Made by a program: the position numbers and the translations under genes
Notes under the pieces: model-generated
Databases searched by the model: none
The model's input: only the letters and a program-made list of their open reading frames with translations
Told to the model about the DNA's origin: nothing
NCBI GenBank assembly: GCA_018433835.1
Contig: JAHDQM010000010.1
Coordinates: 62,001-126,000 of the forward strand
Length of the DNA: 64,000 bases
Direction: 5' to 3'
Source of the DNA: Methanoculleus sp.
Lineage (GTDB): Archaea; Halobacteriota; Methanomicrobia; Methanomicrobiales; Methanoculleaceae
Shown here: positions 42,017-51,102 of the stretch, piece after piece
Numbering within the stretch: position 1 is the stretch's first letter
Layout of the letters: each line of letters begins with the position of its first letter

Positions 42017-42292
42017 GGCCTGCCGTGCGGATTCCGCCCAGGCGTTGATCGCCTGCTCAAGATCCTCCCCGGCCTTCCGTGCCGCCTGCTCGATGCGCTC
42101 GTGCCCTTCGGGCGTCCCGAAGAGATGGTGGCCCGTGTTCATCACGTCGTTGACCGCTTTCCGGACCGATTGGGATGCCTCCTGCATACGTTCGTCGACG
42201 GTAGGGGCGGCCGGTGCCGGCTCCTCCTCCAGTGCGGGGGGGGGATTGGGGATCCACCGCCCCTGTTCAAAGCGACCTTCAGTCTCGCTCAT
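42002..42292 (-). CDS. Small helical protein of unknown function
   Basis: Protein of 96 aa: a Pro/Glu-rich lead (RWIPNPPPALEEEPAPAAP) followed by amphipathic helices (residues 32-96, VDERMQEASQSVRKAVNDV). No family recognised. A cytosolic, possibly oligomeric, protein. The start is the only Met near an upstream AT-rich region. Confidence 0.6.
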   Translation of the reverse strand: MSETEGRFEQGRWIPNPPPALEEEPAPAAPTVDERMQEASQSVRKAVNDVMNTGHHLFGTPEGHERIEQAARKAGEDLEQAINAWAESARQALRKR

Positions 42293-42669
42293 AAACGTGG
42301 GTTTAGGTCTGCCCGGGATAAAAACCTGGCTCTTTTACATCGTCTCTCCCGCTCTCAGTCGGTCAACCCCGGGTAGTTCCGGCAGACCCGGACCCGCACC
42401 CGGAATGACCTGGTTCCCGCCTGCGGCAGCAGGCATCGCAGGCGCCGGCTCCCGACCCGCACCGGGAACCGAAAGCATAACTGCTAAACACTGAGTGTAA
42501 GTACATTGTTCATCTCTACCAGGGTTGTCCGGGACAGTCCCGGTGCGCAGGTTCATCTACTTCCGGGGTACAGAGGAGAACAAAGGTCAGGGTTGCCGCC
42601 GTCGAGGCATGCGAGCGGGCTCTCTCCCCGGGCGCCTGCCGGTTCCGGATCGCGCGAGTCGCCGCATTC

Positions 42670-43152
42670 GTGTTCCTCTTTATCCTGGCGATTCCTCTCC
42701 TTCTCGGCCTCGCCTTCGGCGTGCCTCCGCCGGCGGTCCTCGCCCTCATCGGATCGACCCTCCTCCTCCAGGCAGCCGCGGCCGTCGTCGGCCTCTCGCT
42801 CGGCCTGCACCCTGCGGTCGTGCTGGTCTTCCTGACATCGGTGGCGGTCGCAGTCATGATCGGCATCCTCGAGGTCTGCGACCTCTTCGCCGGGCGCTCC
42901 CGGATGGTCCAGGGGCTTCTCCGGAAGATCGACGAGAAGGCCGGGAAGATCGACTACCTGAAGCGCTACGGCGCCCTGATGCTCATCCCGATCATATGGA
43001 TCCCCGGGATTGCCCTCTACGGAGCCCCCGTCGTCGCGTGGCTCTTCCAGTACCCGCGGATCACCTCACTCCTCTGCATGACCGCCGGATGGATGATCGC
43101 AGGCACCGCGGTCATGGCGGCGGCAGTGGGGCTCGTCCGCCTGGCTTTCTGA
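42670..43152 (+). CDS. Small multidrug-export-like membrane protein
   Basis: Protein of 160 aa with about five hydrophobic helices. The central KRYGALMLIPIIWIPGIALYGAPVVAWLF recalls the Sm_multidrug_ex group, where a Gly/Pro-rich re-entrant segment follows the cytosolic helix. The start is uncertain. GTG 42670 is used, but the same frame continues upstream with protein-like sequence (VRVAAVEACERALSPG) to about 42580 without a standard start codon. Function is not established. Confidence 0.6.
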   Translation: MFLFILAIPLLLGLAFGVPPPAVLALIGSTLLLQAAAAVVGLSLGLHPAVVLVFLTSVAVAVMIGILEVCDLFAGRSRMVQGLLRKIDEKAGKIDYLKRYGALMLIPIIWIPGIALYGAPVVAWLFQYPRITSLLCMTAGWMIAGTAVMAAAVGLVRLAF

Positions 43153-43255
43153 GCCGCGGGAGTTGTTCCCGGTTCGGCGAACCGTGCGGGCCTCCTGTCG
43201 GGATGGGTCAGGGGGTGAATCTTTTTCTCCCGCAGCCCCCAAGAGATCGATACCC

Positions 43256-44047
43256 ATGAACGACGACCTGAAGACAGCCGTCCTTCGCCGGTGCAGGAGG
43301 ATGGAGATCCCGCTCGTCGGGGTCGCGGGAACTGATCGGTGGGAGAATCCCCCGTTCCGGCCCTGGATGCCGGAAGAGTTCTATCCGCAGTTGATCTTCC
43401 CGGAAGCCCGGTCGGTGATCGTCATCGGCCTCCCGGTCCACCTCCCGGTGCTCGAGACCTCCCCCTCCATCTACTACCACGAGTTGTATAAGACCGTCAA
43501 CACCCTGCTCGACCAGTACACCTACCGAATCGCCTCCTTCCTCAACGACGAAGGCTACCCGTCGGTCTTCGTCCCCCGGGACGGCTACGGGAGCATCGAG
43601 GTGCTCAAAAAGAACCCCGTCGCCTTCTTCTCGCACCGCCACGCCGCGCTCCTCGCGGGGCTCGGGACCTTCGGCGTGAACAACACCCTCCTTACGCCGG
43701 AGTACGGTCCCCGGGTCCGGTTCGGCTCAGTCCTCACTGCCGCGGACCTCCCGCCCGATCCCCTGCTCGCCGAGGACCTCTGCACCCGGTGCATGCTCTG
43801 CGTCAGCGCCTGTCCCGTGGGCGCGCTCGATGACCGGGACTACCCCGAGGGGCTCACCGACAGGGTGGCCTGCGCCGCAAACAGCGCCGAACTCGCCCGG
43901 CGCCACATCTCACCCTGCGGGATCTGTATCAAGGTCTGCCCGGTGGGGGAGGACCGGCGGCACTACGGCCGCAACGCCCCCGCAGGGGGCGAGGACCCTC
44001 GCCGCCACCGGGCCCGGGAGCACGTACAGAAATTCGGCGGGTTTTAA
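43256..44047 (+). CDS. Double 4Fe-4S reductase-like protein (QueG-related)
   Basis: Protein of 263 aa with two ferredoxin clusters near the C-terminus, CTRCMLCVSACPVGA (about 178-192) and CGICIKVCPVG (about 223-233), and an N-terminal domain related to the epoxyqueuosine reductase/ corrinoid-type fold (ARSVIVIGLPVHLPV, then LAGLGTFGVNNTLLTPEYGPRVRFGSV in pieces). Family members include epoxyqueuosine reductases and corrinoid reductive-activation proteins. The exact role is unknown. ATG 43256 was chosen because homology begins there. Confidence 0.8.
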   Translation: MNDDLKTAVLRRCRRMEIPLVGVAGTDRWENPPFRPWMPEEFYPQLIFPEARSVIVIGLPVHLPVLETSPSIYYHELYKTVNTLLDQYTYRIASFLNDEGYPSVFVPRDGYGSIEVLKKNPVAFFSHRHAALLAGLGTFGVNNTLLTPEYGPRVRFGSVLTAADLPPDPLLAEDLCTRCMLCVSACPVGALDDRDYPEGLTDRVACAANSAELARRHISPCGICIKVCPVGEDRRHYGRNAPAGGEDPRRHRAREHVQKFGGF

Positions 44048-44064
44048 CCCGCCAACAAAAAAGA

Positions 44065-44763
44065 CTATTCTCGTTTCACCTTGCCCGTCAACCCGTCCAT
44101 TATCTCCGGCGCCCGGTCGCGTAAACCGAGCCCGACGATGATGGCGATCGCCGCACCGAGGCCGAGCGCAAGCCCCCAGGCGAGCGGGACGACGAAGACG
44201 TAGATGATCGAGAGGTCGATCAAGAGCTGCTGGAGCGCGAGGATGACGACAACGAAGTAGAGGAACGCCCGTAGCAGCATCGCGATCAGCCCGAAGCCCT
44301 GGATCTGCTGTGTCTCCCCCATACCCTGGAGGACGTCTATCAGCCAGTCGATCAGGATGATGCCGACGACGAGGATCAGGATGAACGCGACGATGTTCGG
44401 GATGTAGGCCACGATAACTGCGACCGCCGTTGTCAGGGTCTGGATCTGGAGGACGCTGACCGCTGCGAGGATTGCGATGAGGTAGATGAACCAGCGGACG
44501 ATGAGGTCGAAGAGGCGACTTATGCTCGTCGTGGACCGCTCAACATGCTGGCCGACCGATGTCTTCCGGAGTGCGTCGTCGACGCCGATCCGGTCGAGAA
44601 CCTCGGCAACGACTCTCCCGAGGATGCGTCCGAGGATCCAGCCGATGATGAGGATGATGATCGCTGCAATGAGATTTGGCAGAAACAGAATGACGTTACG
44701 GGCCAGTTCTTCGACCGGCTGAAATGGCGCCAAAACCTGCGCCGTGAGGTCTCCATTTGCCAC
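44065..44763 (-). CDS. MscS-like TM-helix-repeat membrane protein
   Basis: Protein of 232 aa with four to five membrane helices. The segments LIAAIIILIIGWILGRILGRVV and IVAFILILVVGIILIDWLIDVL are the conserved TM helix repeats found in MscS-type channels. Here they lack the soluble MscS beta domain. It may be an ion channel or a channel-like protein. It is convergent with the Fe-S gene. Confidence 0.8.
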   Translation of the reverse strand: MANGDLTAQVLAPFQPVEELARNVILFLPNLIAAIIILIIGWILGRILGRVVAEVLDRIGVDDALRKTSVGQHVERSTTSISRLFDLIVRWFIYLIAILAAVSVLQIQTLTTAVAVIVAYIPNIVAFILILVVGIILIDWLIDVLQGMGETQQIQGFGLIAMLLRAFLYFVVVILALQQLLIDLSIIYVFVVPLAWGLALGLGAAIAIIVGLGLRDRAPEIMDGLTGKVKRE

Positions 44764-44901
44764 GGTATATCACCGGGGGAAGGATATGGCAGGTACTATA
44801 TAAATCTTGATGCCCCTGCCGCCCCCCGGGTCGTGGGGACTCCGTTGCCGGGGAGTGCGACGGGCGGAACGCGACTGGCCGGAGGGTGCGACGGACAATG
44901 T

Positions 44902-45010
44902 CCGGAGCTTGAGAAGCCGCCAGGCTTCGAGGTGCGAGCACTAGCGAGTTTGAGCACCGCTAGGTGGGGCTTGCGACGTTCCAACGGAACGGAGCACGAG
45001 AAACCCGAAG
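44902..45010. repeat. Dispersed modular repeat, copy A
   Basis: The intergenic segment holds short modules shared with 54001-54178: CCGGAGCTTGAGAA (44902-44915, again at 54164-54177) and GCGACGTTCC-AACGGAACGGAG (44973-44994, compare 54045-54066). The modules are followed by small inverted repeats such as GAAGCC-GCCA-GGCTTC. It is probably a non-coding repeat family. Confidence 0.7.
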
Positions 45011-45034
45011 GCTTTCGAAAGATGGCGGAGGGGT

Positions 45035-47293
45035 TTACTCCGGGACCCCGGCCGCCGCCGGGACCCGGGAGTGCCCGGTGTAGCGGTGCATCAGCGCAAG
45101 GACCGCCGGCATGATGACGATCGCGCCCACGAGCGAGAACCCGACCGATATGACCGTCACGATCCCGAAGTTGCTGATGATGTTGAAGTTCGAGAGGGTG
45201 AGCGCCGAGAACCCGAAGACCGTCGTCAGCCCGGACACCGTGATGGCCGTCCCGATCTTCTGAACGGCGGTCTGGATGGCGTCGAGGAACTCCATGCCCC
45301 GGGCAAGTTCCTCCTCGCATCGTTCCATGATGAGGATGGTGTACTCGGACGCGACCCCGATCGTCATCGACCCGAGGACGGCCGTCAGCGGCGTGTAGTC
45401 GAGACCGAGGAGGTACATGATCGCCCCGTTCCAGCCCACGATGAAGACGATCGGGATGACCGGCGAAATAGCGCCGAATTTCCGGTAGACCAGGATCAGG
45501 AACCCGAGGATGAAGGCAAACCCGAGCGCGGTCATGTACAGCCTTGACTCGCTGATGTCGTCCATGACGGCGGAAAACATTTCCATGCTGCCTGTGATCT
45601 TCACCCTCACGCCGGCCGGCGGGTTGTTCCACGCAACGTCGCCCTGTATCCTCCCGACGAGGTCGCGGGCGACGCTCATCTCCATATCGACCGTCGAGAA
45701 CTGGACCACTGCCTCCATGTTCCCATCGAGGTAACTCTTCAGGGTTGAATCCGGGATCCGGGCGATGACCTCATTGACTTCGCTCTCGGTCGAAGGCAGC
45801 ACCCCGTCGTTGTTCTCACGGATCAGGGTTGCGATGCTGGTGACGCCGGTGATCTTGTCGTTGTGCTCCTGCTCGTAGACCCCGAACCGGTCTATCCAGG
45901 CAAGCGTATCCGGGGAGAGGACGTCGTCTGCGAGCACGACGACCGGGATGGTACTCGTCGAGCCCATGACCCGGGTGAGTTTCTCCATATCCCGGAGGGC
46001 CGGCATGTCGTCGGGGACAAAGGTCTTCTCGTCCGCGCTGATAGGAACGCTCTGGTCGAGGTAGAAACCTCCTGCTGCGACCACCGCAAAGAGCAGGATG
46101 ACCGGGACCGGATACTTTGCGATGGTATAGGCCAGCCGTCCGAGGAGACGGTCGTACCGTTCGAGGATGGAGCTTCCGGACTTCTGAGCGGGGTCGGAGG
46201 GTGCGGCCCCGGTCTTCGCCCGGTAGCGGGTGACGATTGCAAAGACCGGGACGATGATGAGCGCCGCAACGTAGCAGCAGACTACCCCGATGGTGCAGAC
46301 CATCCCGAAGTCGGCAATCATCGGCACCGGCGCAAAGAACATCGCGATGAACCCGAGCGCCGTCGCCGACATCGCGATCAGGACCGAGGGACCGAGGTTC
46401 CCGACCGTGGCACGTATGGCCTCGGGGATCGTGCCGCGCCGGCTCTCCTCGTCGAACCGGGCGTGGAACTGGATCGCGTAGTCGATCCCGATCCCGATCA
46501 GCACCGGGAACGCTGCGATCACCGTCATGCTGATCGCGATGCCGAAGAGGCCCATGAACCCGAAGGTCATGATCAGCCCGACGGCCACGATCCCGACGGG
46601 GAGGATGCGGTATCTGACGTTGGCGAAGAGGAGCGTCACCGCGAGGACCATCAGGAGCATGGCTACAAGGATCAGCGTGCCCATCTGGGACCCCATCTCC
46701 TCCTTCATCTCCTTCGCGAATGCCGGTTCTCCGGATACGGTGACCGTGACGCCCGGCGGCGGTTCCGATATGCGGATGGCGGTTGCCATGTTGTCGAGAA
46801 CCTGCGTCTGTGCATCCTGAGAGACGCCCGGTTCGAGGGCGATGACGCTGATCGTCATCATGTCCGAGGGCAGCATCTTCTCGACCATCTCCGGCGGGGC
46901 CTGAGAGATGATCCCGTCGATCTCCGCTTTGGACGACGGCAGGGTGCCGCCGTTGCCCTGTTTGAGGAGATCGACGACACCGGAGACGCTGTCTACGTAG
47001 CGTTCGTTCCTGAGATCTGTCTGGAGGTTGTCGATGTACCTGATGACTTCGGGACTCCTGACGCTATCCGCTTCGTAGATGAGCATGATGGAGTCGGAGC
47101 CGTATGTCTCGGAGTAATGGTCCAGGAGTACACCGCGGGGTGTGGTCTTGTCGAGGTAGGTGTCGTCGCCGGTCTCCATCGTCACCATCGAGAGACCGAC
47201 GCACGCCACGATGAAGATGGCTATGGCGACCCCGGCAACGGTCCAGGTGTGGTTGTTGATGGCGTCGGCGAGCCATTCGTACGGGTTCTTCAT
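45035..47293 (-). CDS. RND/MMPL-type exporter (HAE3 family)
   Basis: Membrane protein of 752 aa with two similar halves, each of one helix, a large outer loop (about 40-200 and 420-560) and five to six further helices. Halves share the motif of the family: GIGIDYAIQFHARFDEE and GVASEYTILIMERCEEE with acidic residues in TM4-type helices. HAE3 members export lipids, sterols or hydrophobic compounds by proton motive force. The start overlaps the stop of the upstream small gene as ATGA (47290-47293), so the two form an operon. Confidence 0.9.
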   Translation of the reverse strand: MKNPYEWLADAINNHTWTVAGVAIAIFIVACVGLSMVTMETGDDTYLDKTTPRGVLLDHYSETYGSDSIMLIYEADSVRSPEVIRYIDNLQTDLRNERYVDSVSGVVDLLKQGNGGTLPSSKAEIDGIISQAPPEMVEKMLPSDMMTISVIALEPGVSQDAQTQVLDNMATAIRISEPPPGVTVTVSGEPAFAKEMKEEMGSQMGTLILVAMLLMVLAVTLLFANVRYRILPVGIVAVGLIMTFGFMGLFGIAISMTVIAAFPVLIGIGIDYAIQFHARFDEESRRGTIPEAIRATVGNLGPSVLIAMSATALGFIAMFFAPVPMIADFGMVCTIGVVCCYVAALIIVPVFAIVTRYRAKTGAAPSDPAQKSGSSILERYDRLLGRLAYTIAKYPVPVILLFAVVAAGGFYLDQSVPISADEKTFVPDDMPALRDMEKLTRVMGSTSTIPVVVLADDVLSPDTLAWIDRFGVYEQEHNDKITGVTSIATLIRENNDGVLPSTESEVNEVIARIPDSTLKSYLDGNMEAVVQFSTVDMEMSVARDLVGRIQGDVAWNNPPAGVRVKITGSMEMFSAVMDDISESRLYMTALGFAFILGFLILVYRKFGAISPVIPIVFIVGWNGAIMYLLGLDYTPLTAVLGSMTIGVASEYTILIMERCEEELARGMEFLDAIQTAVQKIGTAITVSGLTTVFGFSALTLSNFNIISNFGIVTVISVGFSLVGAIVIMPAVLALMHRYTGHSRVPAAAGVPE

Positions 47294-47709
47294 CCGCGCT
47301 CCTCCTGTGCGCTCGCACCGTACTCGCCGATGATCGCAAGTGTCACGGCGTGGGCAATCTCACCGTCGTTCCTGCCGGCGGGCTCGATCCCGTACTCCTC
47401 GGCGGTGCGCCGGAGTTTTTCGGGGTCGAGGATCCGGTAGCCGCGCCCGATCTCGCCGGATCTCGCCGTTACGGCGAGAACCGACGAGAACAGGGATGCC
47501 GTGACCTCCTCGTCCATGGCGAGACGGTGGAGCAGGGCCACGGCCCGCCGGTAGTCTGCCGGGGGGAGGAATCCGGCTTCGATCCAGATCTGGCCGGTCT
47601 CCTCAAAGAAAAGTTCTCTGTAGAGTGCTTTACGGTGGGCCGGCCGCCAGCACGAGAGTTCTTTGGAACCCCGGCTGGATCCGATGTTATGGGTGGTTGC
47701 GCAGTTCAC
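47290..47709 (-). CDS. Small protein similar to the helical domain of Ni-CO dehydrogenase
   Basis: Protein of 139 aa. Its last 50 residues, YRILDPEKLRRTAEEYGIEPAGR and EIAHAVTLAIIGEYG, match the helical segment that follows the cluster-binding cysteines in CooS-type carbon monoxide dehydrogenases. The first half (FEETGQIWIEAGFLPPADYRRAVALLHRL) resembles the next segment in that protein, but in reversed order. The catalytic cysteines are missing. GTG 47709 has GAGGA upstream. It overlaps the RND gene by 4 nt. The role is unknown. Confidence 0.5.
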   Translation of the reverse strand: MNCATTHNIGSSRGSKELSCWRPAHRKALYRELFFEETGQIWIEAGFLPPADYRRAVALLHRLAMDEEVTASLFSSVLAVTARSGEIGRGYRILDPEKLRRTAEEYGIEPAGRNDGEIAHAVTLAIIGEYGASAQEERG

Positions 47710-47902
47710 GTCTTTCCTCGTTACAGGTGGCTCATCTGCTGGAGATAGTGTTTTTGAGGGACAGGATATGAACCTACTGCAACCCGGGTGGGGACAGGTA
47801 TCGGAGTCCGGCTTCCCGGCAGGACTCTTTGCAGCCGGTTCACGGGTGCTTCCCATACAGTACTCTGGAGAACCCGGGGGTTCAAGGTTCTCCCGTATAT
47901 GT

Positions 47903-48268
47903 ATGGGATTTATATGCGGCGGTGTTCCATGCGATGTCATATACAAGTCCCGCGACATGTTCGTCCATACCTGCATCGGCGACGCCGAGAACCTGAACAG
48001 GGTTCTCCGCCTCATGTCCACCTACAGGGAGGTCCAAAACGTCATCTCCGAGGAGGCCTCTTTCTCCGGGAACGACCCGTTCTCGCGGCTCACTCACCGG
48101 CAGAGGGACCTTCTGATCGCGGCAAAACGGTATGGCTATTACGAGTATCCCCGCAGGATCAACAGCCAGCGGCTCGCGGAAAAACTGGGCATCAGCAAAG
48201 CCACCGCGATCGAGCACCTGCGCAAGGGCGCGGCGCGGCCCCTCTCCACGCTTCTTACCGGCTACTGA
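47903..48268 (+). CDS. Bacterio-opsin-activator-type HTH regulator
   Basis: Protein of about 121 aa whose C-terminal 60 residues are a clear HTH_10 (Bat) domain: LTHRQRDLLIAAKRYGYYEYPRR, INSQRLAEKLGISKATAIEHLRKG. Bat-type proteins are archaeal transcription factors. The N-terminus is short for the family and its start is uncertain; ATG 47957 (MFVHTCIG) is an alternative, placed just after a TATATG box. It lies divergent to the small CODH-like gene and RND exporter, and may regulate them. Confidence 0.7.
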   Translation: MGFICGGVPCDVIYKSRDMFVHTCIGDAENLNRVLRLMSTYREVQNVISEEASFSGNDPFSRLTHRQRDLLIAAKRYGYYEYPRRINSQRLAEKLGISKATAIEHLRKGAARPLSTLLTGY

Positions 48269-48662
48269 TGGTCAGCGCCGCCGGCACAGCCTCCCTTTGT
48301 TCTTAGAAGCATCGCCGGGAGGAAGCGGTGAGGGCGGCTGCCCGGTCGCGCCCGGGCCCGCTGCCGTTGCCGCCGGATACGTTCCAGGGCATGTTGATGA
48401 CCAGGCTTTCGAAGGGTGATACAGCCGGACATCATCTGGTTCAGGTGGTATCGCTCTTGCGTTCTGCTCTCATCAGCCCTCGCCGGAGCAGCCTTCCTCG
48501 AAGGTGGGTATGTCCGGTCCGGCGTTCCGATTTGCGGTGTACGCCCGGCATCTGGCGGGCGGCTGCTCCGGGGGACGGTCTTGCGAGAGACGGGTTCTCT
48601 CTCGCCGATATACCCATCTCTCTCCGGAAGCCATAAGTGTGTTGCAACTCAATAGAGGTGCA
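48269..48662. other. 394-bp intergenic stretch
   Basis: No gene seen on either strand. A short perfect palindrome GTTGCAAC (48641-48648), 14 nt before the TrmB start codon, may be an operator. The rest lacks recognisable structure. Confidence 0.4.
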
Positions 48663-49418
48663 ATGGTTGCTGAAATGCTCCCCGGGCTCCGGGCACTCGG
48701 GATGAACGAATACGAGGCAAGCGTCTACTCCACGCTCGTCGGGCTGCAGAAAGCGACTGCGCGCGACATCCACGAGATAAGCGGGGTTCCCCGGGGACGT
48801 ATCTACGAGATCCTGAACGACCTGGCCCGGCGGGGGTTCATCGGGGTTGAAGAGGGTTCTCCCTCCTCCTATTACGTGCTCGACATCGACGTGGTCTTCG
48901 ACCGGCTCAAAGAGGACTACATCCGCTCCCTTGACGAGACACGCGAGGCGTTGAAGAGCCTCTCGGTAAAACCACGTCTGCCTCCGGTCTCGTTCTTCAT
49001 CCTCCGGAGCGGCTGGGCGATCGAGAACCATATCTCCTCGCTCTTCCGGCGGGTGAAGAAGAGCATGGTGATCCTCTGCCACAGTCCCGAATTTCTCCAG
49101 AGATACTACCCGGTCATCAAGCCGCTCGAGCGCAAGATCGATCTCTACGTGGTCGTGCGGAGAAAGGAGGACTACGCAGACATCAATCTTCCCATCTACG
49201 AGGCCGGAGGGGCCGTCATCGACCTCCTGGACGTCCGGCCGGTAAAAGAGTCCGTGATGGAGGGTCTCCGGACGGACGAGTGTGCGATCCTGGCCGACGG
49301 CCGGGACTTTCTCGCCATCGCCACAGCAGGGTCCGGGCGGCACGCGGTGATCGGCTCGGAGATGCCGCTCATCGGTTACCTGCAGAAGACGATCGTCGAG
49401 CGGCTCACTGAGGCGTGA
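48663..49418 (+). CDS. TrmB-family transcriptional regulator
   Basis: Protein of 251 aa. The N-terminal winged helix (LGMNEYEASVYSTLVGLQKATARDIHE, VPRGRIYEILNDLARRGFIGV) is typical of TrmB. A coiled helix follows (about 75-100), then a C-terminal effector domain related to phospholipase-D folds (about 105-250). TrmB proteins sense sugars in Thermococcales; other members respond to different ligands. The start is fixed by GAGGTG 2 nt before ATG. The longer open frame upstream is not used. Its targets are unknown. Confidence 0.85.
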   Translation: MVAEMLPGLRALGMNEYEASVYSTLVGLQKATARDIHEISGVPRGRIYEILNDLARRGFIGVEEGSPSSYYVLDIDVVFDRLKEDYIRSLDETREALKSLSVKPRLPPVSFFILRSGWAIENHISSLFRRVKKSMVILCHSPEFLQRYYPVIKPLERKIDLYVVVRRKEDYADINLPIYEAGGAVIDLLDVRPVKESVMEGLRTDECAILADGRDFLAIATAGSGRHAVIGSEMPLIGYLQKTIVERLTEA

Positions 49419-49444
49419 GGGGGGGGGCGACCGAGGCCGCCTCC

Positions 49445-50749
49445 TTACGACCCCTCCGGATTGACGACCCTTCCTGCAAAGAGAATCGTCCCGGAATCCT
49501 TCTCGACGATGAGGAAGACGAACGGGTGGTCCGCCCGGAAGACGGGCGCGGTATCCTCCACGGGTGCGCTCTTTAAGTTCACGACGACCCCGGTCGCTGC
49601 CGCGGCCTCGGTGCCCTCCTCGTTCACGTCGACAAATGCCTTATGGACGACCTCGCTGATGAAGAGGTTCTCCGTGCCGTCCATTCCCGAGAGGTCGGCG
49701 TCACCGGAGAACGCCGTCGGCATCCCCATCGCCGCAAGCGCCTGCGGGAGGCGGTACTCTGTCTCGAGCGTGAACTTCGGGAAGAAGACCCTGACGCGCT
49801 CGCGGACCAGCGATTCCCGGAGGTTCGCGACCGTCTCCGCGTCCAGCGCCTCCTCTGCAGCCGTCAGGTTATCTTCCGAAGGAAGAAGAACGAGCATCGA
49901 GAGTTCCGTTCCGTTCCCGTGCGCATATGGCAGTTCGAGCACCTGGAGAGTGTCGGTCTCCGTATACCCGTAGACAGCATCCTCGCCCGTCCGCTGCATC
50001 ATCCGGACCTGCACGGTCTCGTTCGGCGCGACCCGGAACTCCTCCTCTGTTGTCTCGTTTGCGTCGAACTGCTCGACCCAGGTGCCCTTGAAGTAGATCG
50101 CGTTCGTGATCACGAGCCGGGTCAGCGGGTTGATCGAACCGGCCGGGAGGAGGTCGCGGATCTTATCTTCGGTCTGCTCCTCCACCCAGCGGTTGATCGT
50201 CTGCCGCGAAGCCTCGGGGTTGTTGATGAAATCGAGGTTCGTGACGTTTGCCCCGTACCAGCGCCCGGCAACGTCGATGTAGTCCGGGAGGAACGGGTAC
50301 GTCTCCTCCGCCCAGAGGGCGTTTGCGGTATTGAGGGTGTAGTTTTGGTCCCCGAGGTTCAGGGCGGCATCGATCCCGGAAAACCCCTCCCGCCGGAGGG
50401 TGTCGTTCTCCGGGAGGTGCAGCACCGACCGGATCTCGTCGGCGGTCGTGCCGCGGGCACCCTCGTAGGTGATCGCAAGGGCCGAAGAGATGCTGTAAGG
50501 CGAGAAGAAGAGGTTCCGGTCCGCATACGCCGGGTCGCCCGCGAGCTGCCGGTAGAGGTCGAACGCAAACCGGCTGTTTCCCGCAACCACGCTGCCGTCC
50601 GGTGCCGTCCGGTTATCCGGCGTCTCCTGCCCGGCGAGAGGAGCGGAGTCCGCAGACGTCGTCCCCGGCATGTCGGTGCACCCTGCGGCGATGCTGCCGA
50701 GTGCGACGAGCGAGGCCAGAAGCAGCAGACGGATAACGTTTCTGTCCAT
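49445..50749 (-). CDS. Lipoprotein serpin (serine protease inhibitor)
   Basis: Serpin of 434 aa anchored outside the cell: the signal MDRNVIRLLLLASLVALGSIAAGC has a lipobox with Cys at 24. The serpin fold is clear, with NLFFSPYSISSALAITYEGARG near residue 75, and the reactive-centre hinge EEGTEAAAATGVVVNLKS, counted as P17-P1', near the C-terminus. The hinge with Ala-rich P12-P9 and Thr at P8 is of the inhibitory type. P1 is Lys and P1' Ser, which would target trypsin-like proteases (approximate). The final FRADHPFVFLI matches the serpin signature. ATG 50749 was chosen as the start of the signal peptide. Confidence 0.9.
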   Translation of the reverse strand: MDRNVIRLLLLASLVALGSIAAGCTDMPGTTSADSAPLAGQETPDNRTAPDGSVVAGNSRFAFDLYRQLAGDPAYADRNLFFSPYSISSALAITYEGARGTTADEIRSVLHLPENDTLRREGFSGIDAALNLGDQNYTLNTANALWAEETYPFLPDYIDVAGRWYGANVTNLDFINNPEASRQTINRWVEEQTEDKIRDLLPAGSINPLTRLVITNAIYFKGTWVEQFDANETTEEEFRVAPNETVQVRMMQRTGEDAVYGYTETDTLQVLELPYAHGNGTELSMLVLLPSEDNLTAAEEALDAETVANLRESLVRERVRVFFPKFTLETEYRLPQALAAMGMPTAFSGDADLSGMDGTENLFISEVVHKAFVDVNEEGTEAAAATGVVVNLKSAPVEDTAPVFRADHPFVFLIVEKDSGTILFAGRVVNPEGS

Positions 50750-50850
50750 GGTGTGCGTTATGGCGTGCCGGATAGTTATGCCTAGCGTTGACGACGAATA
50801 GTTTCGTAGTCTTGCGTCTGCTGTGCGGTCCGGTCCCGCACTCCCGGTCT

Positions 50851-51102
50851 TCAGAGCGGCATCCTTCCGGTGCGCCGCTCGAGGAGCGCCGTACGGTGTT
50901 CGGGCGTCCCGATCGGCGCGTGCCACGGGTCCGCTCTCCTTTCGGCGTGAACGCGGTAGAGGGCGGTGTTGATGAGCCCGATCTGGGTGAAAGCCCGGGA
51001 AAAATTGCCGAAGAACTCTTCCATCTCCTGGTGGAATTTTTCTGGATAGAGGCCCATGTGACTCGCGCGGCCAAACATTCTCGCCGTGTGATTCTTTGTC
51101 AT
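50851..51102 (-). pseudogene. C-terminal fragment of a GH15 glucoamylase/trehalase
   Basis: Within 83 codons the segment ASHMGLYPEKFHQEMEEFF and GNFSRAFTQIGLINTALYRV match the end of GH15 enzymes (HLGLYSEEIDP-type, GNFPQAFTHIGLINAA). The catalytic (alpha/alpha)6 barrel before it is missing. Probably a remnant of a deleted gene. It borders the decayed stretch up to tRNA-His. Confidence 0.6.

Noticed and set aside
45863..47440. Plus-strand 525-aa frame opposite the RND exporter
   Set aside because: Same reason: a shadow frame with no homology and biased composition.
48641..48648. GTTGCAAC palindrome before the TrmB gene as a defined operator
   Set aside because: Eight bases can occur by chance and the flanks are not symmetric; mentioned only within the intergenic entry.
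48441..49343. Minus-strand 300-aa frame opposite the TrmB gene
   Set aside because: The TrmB frame has clear winged-helix motifs and an SD; this one is its shadow.
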